A stretch of 64,000 nt of DNA from Tetracentron sinense (lineage: Eukaryota; Streptophyta; Magnoliopsida; Trochodendrales; Trochodendraceae): the NCBI GenBank assembly GCA_015143295.1, contig CM026574.1, forward strand, positions 8,868,938-8,932,937, in the 5' to 3' direction. Every line of letters begins with the position of its first letter. Positions within the stretch are counted from its first letter, which is position 1. The translations under genes were made by a program, and so were the position numbers. Below the pieces are notes generated by a model, which had not been told where the DNA came from, did not search any database, and saw only the letters and a program-made list of their open reading frames with translations. Shown here in pieces: positions 23,301-33,599 of this stretch.

Positions 23301-24596
23301 CACAATACCCCATGATATTGTCAGAAAACACCAGAAAGACTATATCTGAACTAAGCAGCTGTTATGGGGTTAATAAACTTTCTCATCTCTGTGAAGACAG
23401 AGCTTGTTTTCCTTGAACTTGATAACCTGCAATTAATCATTTAAATATGGAAAAAATCTTTGTTATATTGTAATATTTAGAGAACATATGTCATTATGAT
23501 TGCAGTATATTTATTTTTACTGGGAGTGGAGACATTATTTAAGCTCTCAGAGTTAGTGGAATATTATCTTTGGTAAAGTAGAGACTCCATATACTTGCCT
23601 ACTTTTACATCTGTGGGCTCAGTATTTACCGATCACCTTTGCATAGTAAATCTGCTTGAAGATAATAATAGTGCCTATCTGCAGGTAGTGTGTGATTATC
23701 ATCTGTTCTTGCTATGTGAATATTACCTTTTCTTATTGATACCTAACTGGAGATTCAGTAACTTTGTTACTTGATTTTGAGAGGATTCTATAAAGGCTCA
23801 GGTTGCAGGGTGCTGAGCTGAATGATATGCTAAGTTTTTATTTATTTCTATAACTGGTGAGGAAGATTTAATGTGAATTTGTGTAATTGGTACCACCAAA
23901 TAACTGATTGGAAATCAAGGAAGTTCTGCAAGGATTAAGCTGTAGTTCTTTTCTATTTTAAAATATGTCTTGGATGGTCCCAATTTTCATATCTTACTCC
24001 ACTTTTGTTCATTGGCAGATTTTAATATCAGAAGCTAGAGTCTTGGGTCTGGGGCCGAAATTCATGTCCATCTATATTCATAAGCTTGCTGTAAGGGATT
24101 ACCTTTATATATTTATTTAGTTTAGTCTATATATTTGCTTCTTATGGTAATAATTATGTGCTTCTAGATTGAGCGGAGGATAAATTACGATGAAGTCGAA
24201 GGCTTGAGGATAGAATGGCTTGAGACAACATCTACATTGGTGCTTGATATATGTATGAATAAGCGCTCTCAGAGGAGAGGTAGTCCAAGTAGGTGGCGGG
24301 CACTAGAAGACGTTGCATGGGTCATTAGCCCATGTGACCTGAAAACAAAGCAGGTTGTGTTTGGAAATACTTGTGAGGACGGAGGAACCCAACTAGGAGG
24401 GGCTACTGGTGTACCATTCAAGGACCCCGAGCCCATTCACAATCCAGGCATTTCAGATGGTGAAACTGATCCTGCTGTTTTTCCCCTGACAGTGCAAATC
24501 CTTTCAACGATCCCAGTAGCTCTCCATGCAGTTGGGGGGGATGGGGAACCACTTGACATAGGAGCAAGGCTGTACATGAGCTCATATTTCTGGTAA
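12344..24596 (+). CDS. SOV: SOV / DIS3-like exonuclease 2, 3' three exons
   Basis: RNase II/RNB-family 3'-5' exoribonuclease of the DIS3L2 type (Arabidopsis SUPPRESSOR OF VARICOSE), which degrades cytoplasmic mRNA without the exosome. Exons are 12344-14578, 24019-24090 and 24168-24596, all phase 0 with GT-AG borders, giving 911 codons before the stop. The visible protein starts at VEGDMVAVKVDP, the end of the first cold-shock domain. It continues through a variable linker, CSD2 (from about 12740), the RNB domain with all four metal-binding aspartates in IDPSAATDLDDAL (13268-13303) and the CPLRRYPDILVHR segment near 14240, and a C-terminal S1 region. Arabidopsis SOV is about 1055 residues, so roughly 150-200 N-terminal residues are missing; their exon is not recognised in the window. 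The linker contains one in-frame TAG (12572-12574). The rest is open and well conserved, and introns are kept, so it is not a retrocopy. Confidence 0.92.
14579..15860 (+). other. SOV intron, 5' part, no element recognised
   Basis: Start of the 9440-bp intron (14579-24018). AT- and T-rich, as plant introns are. Words such as CGAATTATT, GTCGACCTTTT and CACGACTTTTTCAAAGAGTC recur in both orientations at 15030-15440, a weak foldback region. Confidence 0.5.
15868..19480 (+). mobile_element. L1-type LINE with nearly full ORF2 in the SOV intron
   Basis: 5'-truncated LINE in the same orientation as the host gene. The endonuclease domain lacks its first part (15868-16617; GGILLLWDTS, GDFNSIR, GAQFTWSQS, ILDHVPI). 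One TGA at 16618 replaces what is probably a Trp codon in KVWNKEVFGN. Reverse transcriptase follows in the same frame to 18246, with KAPRPNGF, RPISLVSSSYKILSK, RGLRQGDPLSPFLF and the catalytic box QFVDDILIF near 17805-17830. Near 18240 the frame shifts, then returns at 18274. The zf-RVT zinc finger (CYMC-x5-TTDHLLLHC) is at 18990-19070 in another frame. AATAAAATGAGG and an A-rich tail end it near 19480. Few breaks compared with the LINE at 6990, so it is younger. I found no clear target duplication. Confidence 0.93.
19481..20440 (+). other. SOV intron, AT-rich, no element recognised
   Basis: Low-complexity AT-rich DNA without coding signal. It contains one dinucleotide repeat, listed separately. 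Confidence 0.45.
20277..20309. repeat. (AC)n microsatellite
   Basis: About 16 uninterrupted AC units inside the SOV intron. Confidence 0.95.
20440..21380 (-). mobile_element. LINE 3' fragment, antisense in the SOV intron
   Basis: Read on the minus strand, 21099-20818 gives VRLWSDDLKGFYLVRSF and then VPSKVSFFLWSIAYD, the region before the zinc finger of plant LINE ORF2. Farther down, out of frame, comes the typical zinc-finger and tail style (EESVDHLL..., a decayed WPLWKDKN motif). It is decayed, and both ends are approximate. Confidence 0.7.
21790..22275 (+). mobile_element. LINE 3' end fragment, sense in the SOV intron
   Basis: The plus strand encodes WGFFLSRVGMDWVFLSSF, ILPGAIAWSIWKERNKR and a tail like those of the two larger LINEs. 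It ends at TTACCGATAAAAAAAA near 22275. Frames are broken. It is a 5'-truncated insertion of a related LINE. Confidence 0.75.
22385..22863. mobile_element. hAT-like MITE, 479 bp, perfect ends
   Basis: The terminal inverted repeats are TAGGGGTGTCAACGAGCC and the complement of TAGGGGTGTCAATGAGCC, differing at one base in 18. They are flanked by a perfect 8-bp duplication, GTCCAAAG (22377-22384 and 22864-22871). Subterminal parts are packed with GAGCCGAGCC and GAGCTCG words; the centre is AT-rich. It lies in the SOV intron. The clean ends suggest a fairly recent insertion. Confidence 0.95.
22872..24018 (+). other. SOV intron, 3' part
   Basis: AT-rich intron sequence leading to a good acceptor at 24018. 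No element recognised. Confidence 0.5.
24019..24090 (+). CDS. SOV: SOV 24-codon exon
   Basis: The acceptor TTCATTGGCAG ends at 24018 and the donor GTAAGG begins at 24091. The exon encodes ILISEARVLGLGPKF and continues to HKLA, joining in phase to LLKKKE of the preceding exon and ERRINYDEVEG-type sequence of the next. Its phase and conserved family sequence make this short exon secure. Confidence 0.9.
24168..24596 (+). CDS. SOV: SOV last exon with S1-like C-terminus
   Basis: The acceptor TGTGCTTCTAG ends at 24167, after a 77-bp intron. The exon encodes IERRINYDEVEGLRIEWLET and ends SSYFW with TAA at 24594-24596. This is the usual C-terminal region of plant DIS3L2, holding the S1 fold used in RNA binding. 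Confidence 0.92.
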   Translation: MERRINYDEVEGLRIEWLETTSTLVLDICMNKRSQRRGSPSRWRALEDVAWVISPCDLKTKQVVFGNTCEDGGTQLGGATGVPFKDPEPIHNPGISDGETDPAVFPLTVQILSTIPVALHAVGGDGEPLDIGARLYMSSYFW

Positions 24597-26030
24597 TTCT
24601 GGATTACAGAATTTGCAAACCAAGGTTTGAAACTTTTAGCTCTTAGGGTGTTTGGGCGACAGATATGAAGAAAACAGAGCTCTGTTTTAAAGGGGCATGC
24701 ACTGTTGTAGATAATAAGTTATAGGTGATTTGGAGTACAAAGATATCCCATGGTCTGGATGGGTGGATGTGTTGTGAATAGCCATCTGACGCTGAAGATG
24801 AAGATTTGGTGAGAGGTGTAGATAAGGGTTGGGTTTGTCTCTGGCTGGGATTTAGTGGCTATATATATTTTTTGACTAAGCTGCTTGTGGGAACTGGTCC
24901 TTGTTTTTTGGTAGGCTGGTTCCATCTAATATCACCGGGCAATTCATGTCTGTATCCAGCACTTCAGTACCAAGTGGTGGAGCGAAACCCATGCTGTATT
25001 ATATCTAGTGTGTCTTGAACTCCAGTCAAGGTATTTTCTTAATTTTGGATGGCTTGACCTAGTGTCCCAGTTCATTATATTTGATAATTCCACTGGACTT
25101 TGGGCTGCTAAGGATTGATTATGGATGCAATTTTCAAGTTGAATAACATGGTTTTACATCCCAAATTTTCAATCTTGTGGATAAAAACACCCTAAAGTTC
25201 TCATGTATTTTAACTTGGAATTCATTTCTTATCACAGGTCAATGTAGCTGTGTCTAATGCATTAAGCACTGAAATATTACACAGGAATTTTCAGCACAGT
25301 TGCCTAATGTTCAATATCTTCATTTCTGGTTATTATAGCTGCAATACATTCACAATACTAGAAAAATGTGAGCAATTTTCAGCACAATAGCTGAATGATC
25401 GAATGTCTTCAGCTCTTTGAAAATTATGATTATCAGTTTCAGCTAATTGTCATTGGTAAACAGGGATATGTTTTACAGCATGAGAATGGAAGATCCCTTC
25501 AAGAATAAGAAAATATTGAAGGAATCACCATGGTTCTTTACCTACTTCCTACAGGTCAGAAGCTTAAAAAATAGTGTGTAAAAAACTCAGATTTTTATAT
25601 GCATTTTGCAGGTTTTCACCATGAGGGTTGGTTCTTTTGTTGAGACTTATAAAGTCGCTTTGCATCTCTAGGGTTGCAAGTCCCATAAGAAAAATGAATG
25701 ATTTCCTACTAACTACTCTGACAAAGTGACTCAAATTTCCTACCAATTACTTTGACAGAGTGCAAAGTGCCAAACTTTTTAAGGCTTAACAAATTAAAGC
25801 CTTTGTTTTGAGAAAACCAGCCAAAATTTGGTAGCAGGTGACTGTTGAAGGCCTGACCTGTATTTCATCAACACTAATTGGTTCAACTTGTAGAAGCCTA
25901 TAAGACCTATTATCAGAGTTTTCCAAAGAATTACCAAACTATTATAGTAATAAATCAATTTTAAAAAGTTACCAAAGTATAATAATCATCCAAAATTGCG
26001 TGCTTTTGAAAACATATGTTGTTGGCGCAA
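24597..26030 (+). other. SOV 3' flank and probable 3' UTR
   Basis: Follows the SOV stop codon. The 3' UTR probably occupies the first few hundred bases; no unambiguous AATAAA-type signal could be chosen. At 25620-25760 two short direct repeats of TTTCCTAC-AATTACT-type sequence occur. No second gene is seen before the LTR element at 26031. Confidence 0.45.
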
Positions 26031-26455
26031 TGTCACGGCCTTAATCCTTCCTCTCGATGACGACCATGCGGCACTCGATACCTTGACTCTTCATGACCGA
26101 GTAAGCTTTCCTCTTAACATTCTCAAGACAAGATCATTAAGGAACAAGAGAACTCAAGAAGCTTTTATTCACTCTCTTTATTACTGAAGAATGCTTACAA
26201 CTCTTGGATGAGTTACAAATGAGGAGACACCTCCTATTTATAGGCCCTAAGGGAGGGTTCTAGAGTTCTAGAACCCCCATCTCTCTAGAAGCTTCTCCCA
26301 CCTCCTCTTTAGGAGAATTCTAGAGTTTCTATACCTTTCTCTATACTCTCTACAAGTATATACAAGTCTCCTACAAGACTCTTATACTGTATATATACAA
26401 GCCCTCTTTACTGTATACACTTACTAAATGATGCCTAAGTGAGTGGGGCGTGACA
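26031..26455 (-). repeat. 3' LTR of the gag-only element
   Basis: 425 bp bounded by TGTCA...TGACA. It is about 95% identical to the copy at 28275-28698. Confidence 0.92.
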
Positions 26456-26811
26456 TTCTCCTCCACCCAATTCCGAAACGTCCTCGTTGCGTTTCCTCCG
26501 ATGTCTTCTCCTCTTCTTTCGCGCTCCTTCCCTTAAGGGTTTACATTCCCTTCCTTTATGAGCTGCAGAGTCGACAATATCCTTGTGCTTGATTTGGTCC
26601 CGCGCACCAGGGGGACCATGCATGGTGACTTCTATTCCATGATCGCTAAGGAGTTAGCATATGACATTGGGGATGCTTTCACTTGGTTTAAGAAATCCAT
26701 TCCCAGAATGAGTTTGTGATCGTCCAACCTGACCATGGAGAAGTCCACTTTTCCTTTCCATGCTCCAACGTGCAACTCAACTCCTCGAGCTACACCATGG
26801 ATCGGTTTAGC

Positions 26812-27030
26812 TTATGTGTTGACAGCTTTCAGCCTTCCTGCCTCCTTAACTGCCTTTAAGCGCAACCTAATTGCCTCCTCCATTGAGACAAAGTTGTGCG
26901 TGGCTCCTGTGTCTACCAGCGCACGTGCGGGCTTCCCATTGATGCTTGTTTCCACATACAAGAGCCCTTTACCTTTGGGCTTAGATATATCTTCCTTGGT
27001 CACCGTGTTGAGGCGCTGAAGGGATCCCAT
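26812..27030 (-). pseudogene. retroviral-type aspartic protease fragment
   Basis: The minus strand reads LLYVETSINGKPARALVDTG and continues ATHNFVS. DTG is the active-site triad of retropepsins. It follows gag in the gag-only element. The rest of pol is not present, so the domain is a remnant. Confidence 0.8.
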
Positions 27031-27039
27031 CCTCAGCTT

Positions 27040-28236
27040 CTATCCTTCACTTTCGGCCACCTCTAGGCTCTCATCTATCTTGTCTACCTTGGCGATAAGG
27101 GTGTTCAAAGACTCCTTTTTCGGACACTCCCTTGCCCGATGGTTGCCATCACAGATGAAGCAGTTGAAGTCCCTTCCCTTAAACTTATCCCTATCCGCCT
27201 TTCTTTCCTTGCCTTCCTCGCCCCACCTTGGTCTGGAAGGTCTCTCCTTAGGGCTTGGACTCCGTTCTTCCCTACCATTTTTATGGTCATCCTTCCTTGG
27301 CTTGGAAGAATAGTCTCTCTTGAATTCCACGAGCTGTTCCGCAACAGCCATTGCGGTCACAAGGTCCTGGACTCCCAGCCGTTGTAATTCTAACTCGGCC
27401 CAGTGCTGAAGACCATCCATGAAGTTGAAGAAGAGTTCTTTCTCGGTCATGTCTGGGATCTCTAGCATAAGGGTAGAGAATTCCTTCACATACTCCCGGA
27501 GGGTTCCGGTGTGCTTGAGCTGCTTCAAGTTCTTCCTCGCCAAGTACTCCATGTTCTCGAGGTAAAACTGCCTCTTAATCTCTCTCTTGAAATCTTCCTA
27601 AGTGTCGATGGTGCACGATCCTCGCTCAATATCTCCATGACGTCGGCGCCACCAAAGAGTAGCTGTATCTGCAAGATAGAGGGTTGCCGTGCGTACCTTC
27701 ATCCTCTCGTCCACGAGGGAGATCACTTCGAAATACCGCTCCATCTGCCACAAGAAGTTGTCAAGTTCCCTAGCATCTCGTGTGCCATTGAGCGTCTTGG
27801 GCTCGGGCGCCTTAACCTTTGGTGCCTCATGTGTAGCCAATCCCCCATTGGCCATGACCCTCTTCCACACGGCGAACTCGCCACGCATCTCCTCCACTTG
27901 GCCTCGCAACAAAGCCAACATTTCCATCACCTTGGTCTCTAAGGAACTCGTCTTCTGCTGCTCGGCGTACATGACTTCATTAAGGGTTCTTTGCATTTCC
28001 CCTCTAAGTTCATCAAGCCTATCCTCAAATCCATCAAGGCGAGTACCCAGCTCTTCCAACCGAACTTTACCATCTTGGAAACCAAGCTCCACCCTTGAAA
28101 GCCTTGCCTCCATTGCAGCACGATAGTCCTTGGACATTCCCCTTGTGGTGGTGGGAATCTCATGTCGACTCACCTTGCCCCCCAATGCCATCCCTTGTTC
28201 TTCCATTATCTCACAGCTAGCAACCTTCTCCATCAC
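27040..28236 (-). pseudogene. Ty3-type gag of the LTR element
   Basis: The minus strand encodes a capsid-type region (ELDNFLWQMERYF, TLYLADTATLWWRRR, YLARKNLKQLKHTG, LREYVKEFSTLML) and a zinc knuckle, CFICDGNHRARECPK, of the CX2CX3HX4C type near 27130-27180. A coiled-coil-like N-terminal part precedes it. This is the usual gag of chromovirus-like Ty3 elements. It is fossil and broken in a few places. Confidence 0.85.
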
Positions 28237-28274
28237 CGCGTCACGTCCCCTCGTAATGTAGCTTTGATACCAAC

Positions 28275-28698
28275 TGTCATGGTCTTAATCCTTTCTCTCG
28301 ACAACGACCGTGCGGCATTCGATACCTTGACCCTTCAGGACCGAGTAAGCCTTCCTCTTAACACTCTCAAGACAAGATCACTAAGGAACAAGAGAACTCA
28401 AGAAGCTTTTACTCACTCTCTTTATTACTCAAGAATGCTTACAACTCTTGGATGAGTTACAAATGAGGAGACATCTCCTATTTATAGGCCCTAAGGGAGG
28501 GTTCTAGAGTTCTAGAACCCCCATCTCTCTAGAAGCTTCTCCCACCTCCTCTTTAGGAGAATTCTAGAGTTTCTACACCTTTCTCTATACTCTCTACAAG
28601 TATATACAAGCCTCCTACAAGACTCTTATACTATATATATACAAGCCTCTTTACTGCATACACTTACTAAATGATGCCTAAGTGAGTGGGGCGTGACA
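28275..28698 (-). repeat. 5' LTR of the gag-only element
   Basis: 424 bp bounded by TGTCA...TGACA and adjacent to the primer-binding site at about 28262-28274. On the minus strand it contains the element's own promoter; TATA-like words are present. Confidence 0.92.
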
Positions 28699-30240
28699 GC
28701 TAGCCTAAGTATCGCCAAGTAAAATTTCTCCTATTTGAACAGTGTCAGTAGAATATTTACTGCCGCCATGGGCAGTTTCTTTCTTTTGCAAATTTCCTTC
28801 CCCATTCTTATTAATTTCCAAATTTTCACATCATGAGTATTAAAATTCCCATAGTATGAATTAAGAAACTGGAAGGACTTTGGGTACATTATTTTAGATT
28901 TTTTTTTAAAAAAATGACTCTACTATCTCTCTTCAAAACTCAAGAGGAGTTCAAAATTTCTTTCTTGATTTGATGAGCTCAAGATTAGATTACTATTATC
29001 AAATAGGATTTCTGGAGCTTGGGTCACATCTAAGAGTACCCACGAACAATGCAACAACATAATTTTTTGTCAATGAGAAAGTTTTGAAGCTTTTAAATTA
29101 TTTTCAAAAGAATTTATAAGATTTGTTTTGCATTCATCCAGATTAAGTACGTCATCTTTCAATGAGGGAGCGATTGAATAGTCCCGACTATCAAACGAGT
29201 CGATCTTGCAATCTTATCAAACCTAAAATTATCGAGACTTAAACTTTTAACATTACACGTTTTCAACATATTAATTATTGACTGATTAACAGATGAATTA
29301 GTCTACGGATAGTCCCAAAGTGTACTCCCAAATCCTAATGTTTATCTCAATTATTAAGCGGTTTGGATTAGAGCTGATGTGGCATTAGAAAAGATAAAAT
29401 AAGCAAACTCAAATCCTGACCCTTAGTGGTTAGTTATAAACGGTTAGGATTAGGGTGTATATTTGAGAATACCCATAGACCAATGGTGATGTGCGTATGT
29501 TGTACACGGAAACACTTAGGGGTGAGATTTTGCTGATTTGCTACACTTTTTTTTGTTTCTTTTTCTTTCTTTCCCCCTTTTTTCTTCTTCTTTTCCCAAT
29601 TTTTCTATTTTTTTAAACATTTGCAATTTCTCTTCTCATGACCATTATGTTTGTTCGTAGCTTGACAGATCTTGTGCTAATAATGTGGTTCTCAACCCTC
29701 GTTTGTTCACTTGCCTGCACAGGTAACATAGTATCATGCTAGTCATTTTAATCATTAATTAAATGTTTGGTTTTCTTTAATTAATTAATCATTCAGGGTG
29801 TGGGTCAACCTGCAAAAGTAACTAACGTTTTGTCAAGAATGGGGTATCTCGAAGGTCCTCCTACCTAGAGTCTCTAGAGTGTTTAAAGTTATTATTGCTC
29901 AGGTTCTTTGGCGACTCCAAAAACCAGATAAGGATTCTAAGTTGAAAGCCTAAGAGAGAACCCTTCATTCCATTATTTGGTATTGGTATATTCCGTTGTA
30001 AAAGTATGTCAAGCCATGTATCTTGTGGCTTAGCCATCTAGTGCGTCATGTTCGTGAAGATGAAGACCGAAAAAAGTGCAACTAAAGAACATTCTGCTTG
30101 TCACCATCGTTTCATCTCTGGGATGGTAAGTGACCTAGATACCTAACCTATACTTAGGTTGATAGATGTAGGAAAGTTATTTTTCCTTGGGGGGTGGGGG
30201 GTTAGTGACTTGCCTTTGCCTGAGAATTTTCAGTCAAAAA
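28699..30240. other. no gene seen
   Basis: AT-rich intergenic DNA. Near 29920 the words GGCGACTCCAAAAACCAG and the preceding TCTAGAGTC sequence look like retrotransposon LTR edges, but no element could be bounded. A CT-rich tract lies at 29545-29630. Confidence 0.4.
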
Positions 30241-32281
30241 CAGTGTTTATATGTTTGTTTTCAAGTTGGTTAGAACCTAGTGCTCATTGGTTTGAACCAG
30301 AAAAGTTGGTTCAAACCCAATCAATTTGGTTCGAATGAACCTCGAGTTGGTTCGAACGAAATGCTCTCGTGTTTGACAGAGCAATTGGTCTGAGATGTCC
30401 AGAAGCCAAGTCGTTCAAACAAAATTAATTTGGTTCGAACGAAATAGGGTTGGTTCGAACGAAATCCCAGTTAGATCGAACGACTATCACAGAGACACAG
30501 AGACAACTTTTAAGAAGATTTCAAACTCTGTTTTGGCTTCCCTATACATTCTAATTCTTCTTAGAATGAATTGTAAGGTCGATGCCTTCGCCATTAGAAA
30601 ATTTCATATATTGGTAGTTCAATAATCAATATCCTCAAAACTCTGAGACTGCTCTGAGTCGTCGCAAATGTAGATTGAAATGATATGACATTGCTATCAT
30701 TAACCCTCTGGTGTAAAACATTTTTGGCGTAGTTGGAAATTCCATTAATCCTGAGTACTATTGGGATAAGATTAATAACCAGAGATCTACCGAGTCGTCA
30801 ACTGTGTGAAAAAACACGAGATATCTATATCTATATATATATATATATATATTTTCTACTCTTAGATTCCGCCAACCAAGTGTGTTGAAATACCTTTTTT
30901 TTTAAAACCTTAAAACACACTTTTTAAAAAGTTGGGACATTTGGTTGATTGAGGCTGAGACTAGAAAATGCATAATATGGATGGAATGCATGGAGGATAG
31001 GAAGTACTATGGAGGATGGGATGAATGTATGGATATGGATTATTTTTGGGTTGTATGAATGGATTATGGTATGGTGAGAAATTGGAAATGAGAAAGGGCA
31101 ATGTATTCATAAGTTAAATACCCAAGGTGTTTGTTGAAATGCTTGAGTGGATAAATATGAATAGGATACTTGGAATGGTAGGAAATTGATTATGAATTAT
31201 ACTAAGAACCATGATAAGATATGTATATGTGATTATTTATTAAGTATGCCTAATTGCTTGCATGGAAATTGATAGTCGGGAAGGTAAAAACTTAGAGGAA
31301 AATCTCTCAAACTAGGAATTCTCTAACTATTTGGTAGGGGACAGTATAGTGGGAGATCGGAATCTAAGCAATTACCAACTCAAATGTTAATTTCGACACT
31401 TAAGCATAAATGCACATGTATGTTAAGATAAGAGTCTCACAAGTCACACATGTGGACCACAAGCATAAGCATTGCATACGTCTGATGTTCTGAATAAGCC
31501 CAATGAGGTATCTAAATAAGTGCATGTTCTGAATAAACTGCTTAAGACTCATAAGCATAAGCATGACATACGTATGACATTGTGAATAAGCACATTGAGG
31601 GATCTAAATAAGTGTATGATCTGAATAAGTGCATAAGCATCTCACAAGCACGTGGTCTCATAAGCATAAGCATCTCATAAGTATGTTGTCTTCTAAGTCT
31701 AAGGTTCTCACAAGTACACGAGTCAAGGTGATGATATGATGTATATGAGCACAAGTTCTTCCGCACTCTAATTATGTTATTATACTATTGGATATGGTTC
31801 TAACTAAGTGCAGGTATACTATGTTGTTGGTTGAATTTTATATACACCGAGTATTTTTGTATTCATTGAGACTTTTGTCTTGGTAGGTTTAGAGCAGGAG
31901 CATACGGCAGAGCCGTGGATTATAGAGGCTTACGTTGAAGAAGGAGGAGAAGGTGAGCCTACCGAGGAGGGAGCCAGGGGCTTTGATAGTTACCCCTATT
32001 AGTTTATGTTTGTTTTGGTTAAGAGATTTGTAATAGACTTTTAAATGATGTGGTTTATTAGATTTCCTTATAATTGTGTATCAAACTATTTTGTTTATAG
32101 TGGGTTGTATATGTTGGCCATAGACTTGAGCAAGATAGTTGAGTTTATATATCGAAATTTTATTACTCTCATTTTTGGAGACTCGTGTAATATGCCTTGT
32201 ATGCATGGATTTTAAGCAGGGTTAAGTAATGTGACGATTCCAAAGTCCTATTTTAGCCTTATAGGATTTTGGGGTCGTTAC
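30240..32281 (+). mobile_element. LTR of the recurrent family, copy A
   Basis: It ends GGGGTCGTTACA at 32281, like the GGGGCGTTACA end of the complete copy E. It holds the family's modules in the same order as copies D and E: a palindromic-motif cluster (30264-30486), a CATAAGCATA-rich stretch (31380-31720), an ACCGAGTATT module (31846) and a short peptide-coding segment with PWIIEAYVEE (31890-32001). The 5' end is not found, so the start is approximate. Termini of this kind are typical of Ty3 chromoviruses of the Tekay/Del group; that assignment is an inference. Confidence 0.6.
30264..30486 (+). repeat. TTCGAA palindrome cluster in LTR copy A
   Basis: TTGGTTCGAACGAA occurs at 30347-30360, 30430-30443 and 30449-30463, with degenerate versions around them (TTGGTTTGAACC, TTGGTTCAAACC, TAGATCGAACGA). 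The core TTCGAA is palindromic. Confidence 0.8.
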
Positions 32282-33595
32282 ATGTATCAACCTCGCACCA
32301 TGACTCAGTTACTTATGATACTTATTTGTTCATCAATCTACATTTTGAATATTTGTTATGGTTAATTTTGATCTAGATGAGATTTTTGTCATTTTTTTAT
32401 ATACTTCTAATATAGGAATCATCAACTCCTTACTTATGTCAAGTGCCTGTCTCTACCAACCATCATTTAAGCCAGGTAAAACTTAGTGGGTCTCAAATCT
32501 AACAATTATAATGTTTTGAATATATTATACAAAAACGTAATTTTTATGATCCGCATATATAGGAATCTTCAATCATGGGTATGCATAGACATATTTTTAT
32601 AGGGAGCAGCTCACAACAAGAGTATCAAGATGATTGACAACGCGGTATGACATTTTTCAGTTGAATTTGATTATTATGTTTTATCGTACAAGAGCATCAA
32701 CTCTTTCTTTTATTTTCCTATAAAATCAATATGAGCAAGAATTAATTTTTGTTAGGATCTCGACAATGAAATATTAAGACCTTTTTGAATACATTGAAAA
32801 GCAAGAACATGCTCTAGAAAAGGTATTTCACCTTCTCAATATCACGTATATTTTGTTCGGTTTGTAAACGAGGTTTTAGCTTTATTCTTTAATTTGAGTT
32901 TGTAAATAAGATTTTTTTTTCTTCTATTTCAAGGATTGGGTTCCAAGTGAACAATGGAAACCAATTAAGAATTGGTTGTATGACTGTCCATATCAACAAT
33001 TGTTTTTTGTTACTTCCGTTCTTGAATTACTAGCTTGGAGTTGAAGATGATCACTAAGACGAATACCTTCAAGTGAAGAGAATATAAACCTTTCGCTCTT
33101 GGAAATGACAGACTTTATTTGTTTCCTTTTTGAGTTTATAATGCAAGGTGACAACTTTTTTTTTTTTTGTGTTATCTTGGAAATGACAGACTTTATTTGT
33201 TTCCTTTTTGAGTTTATAATGCAAGGTGGCAACTATCTTTTTTTTTTTTTTTTTTGTTACCAGTGTAAGGTGGTAACTATCTTACTTATCATGCATGCAC
33301 TTGTTCATGAGCAAAATAGGTGCGTTGTGACTCCACCACTCTTTTATTAGATGTTTGTCTGATTTTCTTATTCACCAACCATTTGTGGGTAACTTCTCAC
33401 TGGGGTTTGCATGCATGGATTGGTTTTTTGTGTAGTTGATCTTCACCTTATCTTAACTAATCCTCACAATCTTACTATCTTAGACAAACCTTATTTACAT
33501 CCATAATAGCTTAATTCATACAAAATTAGGGAAAAATGTATCTAATTTCTATTTTATCATTTCTATTATACTAACATTCACCAAACATCATAATA
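32282..33595. other. no gene recognised
   Basis: AT-rich DNA. A short open stretch near 32930-33010 (DWVPSEQWKPIKNWLYD) has no family I can name. It contains the tandem duplication listed next. Confidence 0.35.
33101..33256. repeat. 78-bp tandem duplication
   Basis: GGAAATGACAGACTTTATTT begins at 33101 and again at 33179. The two copies are almost identical up to GCAAGGTGRCAAC and differ mainly in the length of the following T run. Confidence 0.9.
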
Positions 33596-33599
33596 GGGT

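Larger units (their letters stand above)
26031..28698 (-). mobile_element. gag-only LTR retrotransposon (TR-GAG-like), whole at its ends
   Basis: A 2.67-kb element on the minus strand with two LTRs. Just inside the right-hand (5') LTR the minus strand reads TGGTATCAAAGC, a primer-binding site of the initiator-Met-tRNA type. Just inside the left-hand (3') LTR is a purine tract, GGGTGGAGGAGAA. Between them are a Ty3-type gag with zinc knuckle and the start of an aspartic protease; reverse transcriptase and integrase are absent. This is the layout of small non-autonomous TR-GAG elements. By hand count the LTRs differ at about 20 of 425 positions (about 95% identity), so I infer an age of a few million years. 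A target duplication is not clear. The coding part has a few breaks. Confidence 0.88.

Noticed and set aside
27080-28126. Plus-strand frames across the LTR element (27080-27387, 27511-27942, 27689-28126)
   Set aside because: They mirror the gag coding strand, which has the zinc knuckle and capsid motifs.
28262-28274. tRNA gene suggested by the TGGTATCAAAGC word
   Set aside because: It is a 12-base primer-binding site next to an LTR; no cloverleaf is present.
32930-33010. Short open text DWVPSEQWKPIKNWLYD as a transposase piece
   Set aside because: Too short, and I could not place it in any transposase family.
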